Source: Amoebophrya sp. A120
Lineage: Eukaryota > Sar > Dinophyceae > Syndiniales > Amoebophryaceae
Length of the DNA: 64,000 nt
Reading direction: 5' to 3'
NCBI GenBank assembly: GCA_905178155.1
Contig: CAJINV010000017.1
Coordinates: 1,356,722 to 1,420,721 of the forward strand
Under the pieces are notes generated by a model, which worked only from the letters and a program-made list of their open reading frames with translations, was not told where the DNA came from and did no database searches. Shown in pieces: positions 63,293 to 64,000 of the stretch (the stretch's first letter is position 1; every line of letters begins with the position of its first letter). The position numbers were made by a program, and so were the translations under genes.

Positions 63293-64000
63293 ATGTCTTT
63301 CCACCTTTCCCAGATCGATTTCGGAATCGATCCGGCCCGAATCAAGCAAAACTACCGTCAGCAACTCGACAACGCGAAAAATCTCTCGACATCTGGGAGT
63401 AGCAAGCACGCCAGCGCTTCGAAGAACCCCACGCTTTTGGAGCACAGTGCGATCGAAGAGGAGCGCGAAAGGATAGCGAATTTGGACCTGGAGAAAGTGG
63501 ACCAATGGCGCCAGGGGACCCCGAATCTGCCGCATTTCGCCGTCCCGGACTTCGACGCACTGCACAAGACCGGGCAAGGCTTGTTTTTTTCAATAAGCGT
63601 GATGTTTTTGATGTCTTTACTAACTTCACAATTTTGTTTTTGATCATGTAGAGCAGCTCGATGTGCATGACAGACTCCATCTGTGTTGTCAAATCTATTA
63701 CGCATCACAACTTCCAACCAACAGGCACAGTCGAAAAGTGCGATGGCGCATGATAAACGGGGTGCGGGTCGAAAACACCGATGAGCCGGCGAGTTCCTCC
63801 AGTATGAGCTTCGGCAGTTACGGGCAGTCTGTGAACAAGCCAGGTTGTGCCAGTCCTCTAACCGCGAGGTCTGCGGCCAAGAAGGCGACCATCACGAAGG
63901 AGTTTGACGAGGGCGAAGGGGGACGAACGCCAAGAATCCCAGAGCCGAAACTGATGTCCTTTGAGAAGTTGACAAGAAGAGCGAAGTTCGACCAAAAGAC
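63293..64000 (+). CDS. Unknown protein, 3' truncated by window
   Basis: Exon 1 63293-63582 begins MSFHLSQIDFGIDPARIKQN. The best join is a GT-AG intron 63583-63724 to exon 2 from 63725 in phase 2 (KTGQGL to HSRKVRWRMINGVRVEN), open to the window edge. Exon 1 is charged and helical (EHSAIEEERERIANLDLEKV); exon 2 is Ser/Lys-rich with TPRIPEPKLMSFEKLTRRAK. No domain recognised. The exon 1 frame runs on to a stop at 63643 if unspliced. The gene starts immediately downstream of a hairpin element copy. Confidence 0.5.

Noticed and set aside
1-64000. tRNA, rRNA, CRISPR, prophage or bacterial operon signals
   Set aside because: None was found on inspection; the short repeats present are eukaryotic-type introners, MITE-like elements or satellites. 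A tRNA scan would be needed to exclude a diverged tRNA.

Overview
The window looks like nuclear DNA of a marine alveolate, most likely a syndinian (parasitic dinoflagellate, Amoebophrya-like). This is inference. It rests on four short intron-like insertions with terminal inverted repeats and 5-bp target duplications (the form described for introner elements in Amoebophrya), introns that break the GT-AG rule, every recognisable gene lying on the + strand, and eukaryotic families (NEK kinase, RAD21 kleisin, PCIF1, NO66) buried in long low-complexity acidic/Ser/Gln sequence. I saw no bacterial, viral or CRISPR features and no tRNA or rRNA gene.

Layout. 1-3035: a NEK-like kinase, cut at the 5' window edge, nine exons, two introners, and a C-terminal Tudor-like segment. 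4801-6915: an intronless class-3 lipase. 7727-8336 and 10125-10592: two small proteins that start MGNxCC (predicted myristoyl/palmitoyl anchors); the first is split by an introner. 11708-13844: an acidic single-pass membrane protein whose membrane segment is interrupted by an introner. 14810-17258: a TPR protein. 17482-18507: a SAM methyltransferase with a C-terminal zinc ribbon. 19100-20254: an unrecognised protein. 21580-22141: a frameshifted secreted-type gene.

22729-24200 is a mobile-element block: one element with TIRs of about 40 bp containing a 13-nt minisatellite, followed directly by a hairpin-rich element of about 730 bp. The hairpin-rich element recurs at 62487-63220. Both copies lie just upstream of a gene start, in the gene's orientation. 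Then come a NO66/RIOX1-type JmjC oxygenase (24525-26852), a probable mitochondrial ribosomal protein mL53 (27354-27704), a two-exon MGSS-start acidic protein (28312-30531), a PCIF1-like cap-adenosine methyltransferase (31209-33551) and a 1959-residue unknown (34152-40232).

The last third holds two giant genes. One is a RAD21/SCC1 cohesin kleisin of roughly 2,400 residues (41278-50716); its second intron carries a 104-bp tandem array. The other is a 3226-residue protein (51884-61564) built on a 5'-nucleotidase-like fold with eroded metal-binding motifs, interrupted by 15 or more copies of an RSGSS...LDEPxD...E motif. A 3'-truncated unknown gene begins at 63293. The genes form no obvious pathway; several concern RNA and chromatin (cohesin, cap methylation, ribosomal oxygenase, mitoribosome). 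The strongest novelty candidates are the introners, the hairpin element and the two giant proteins.
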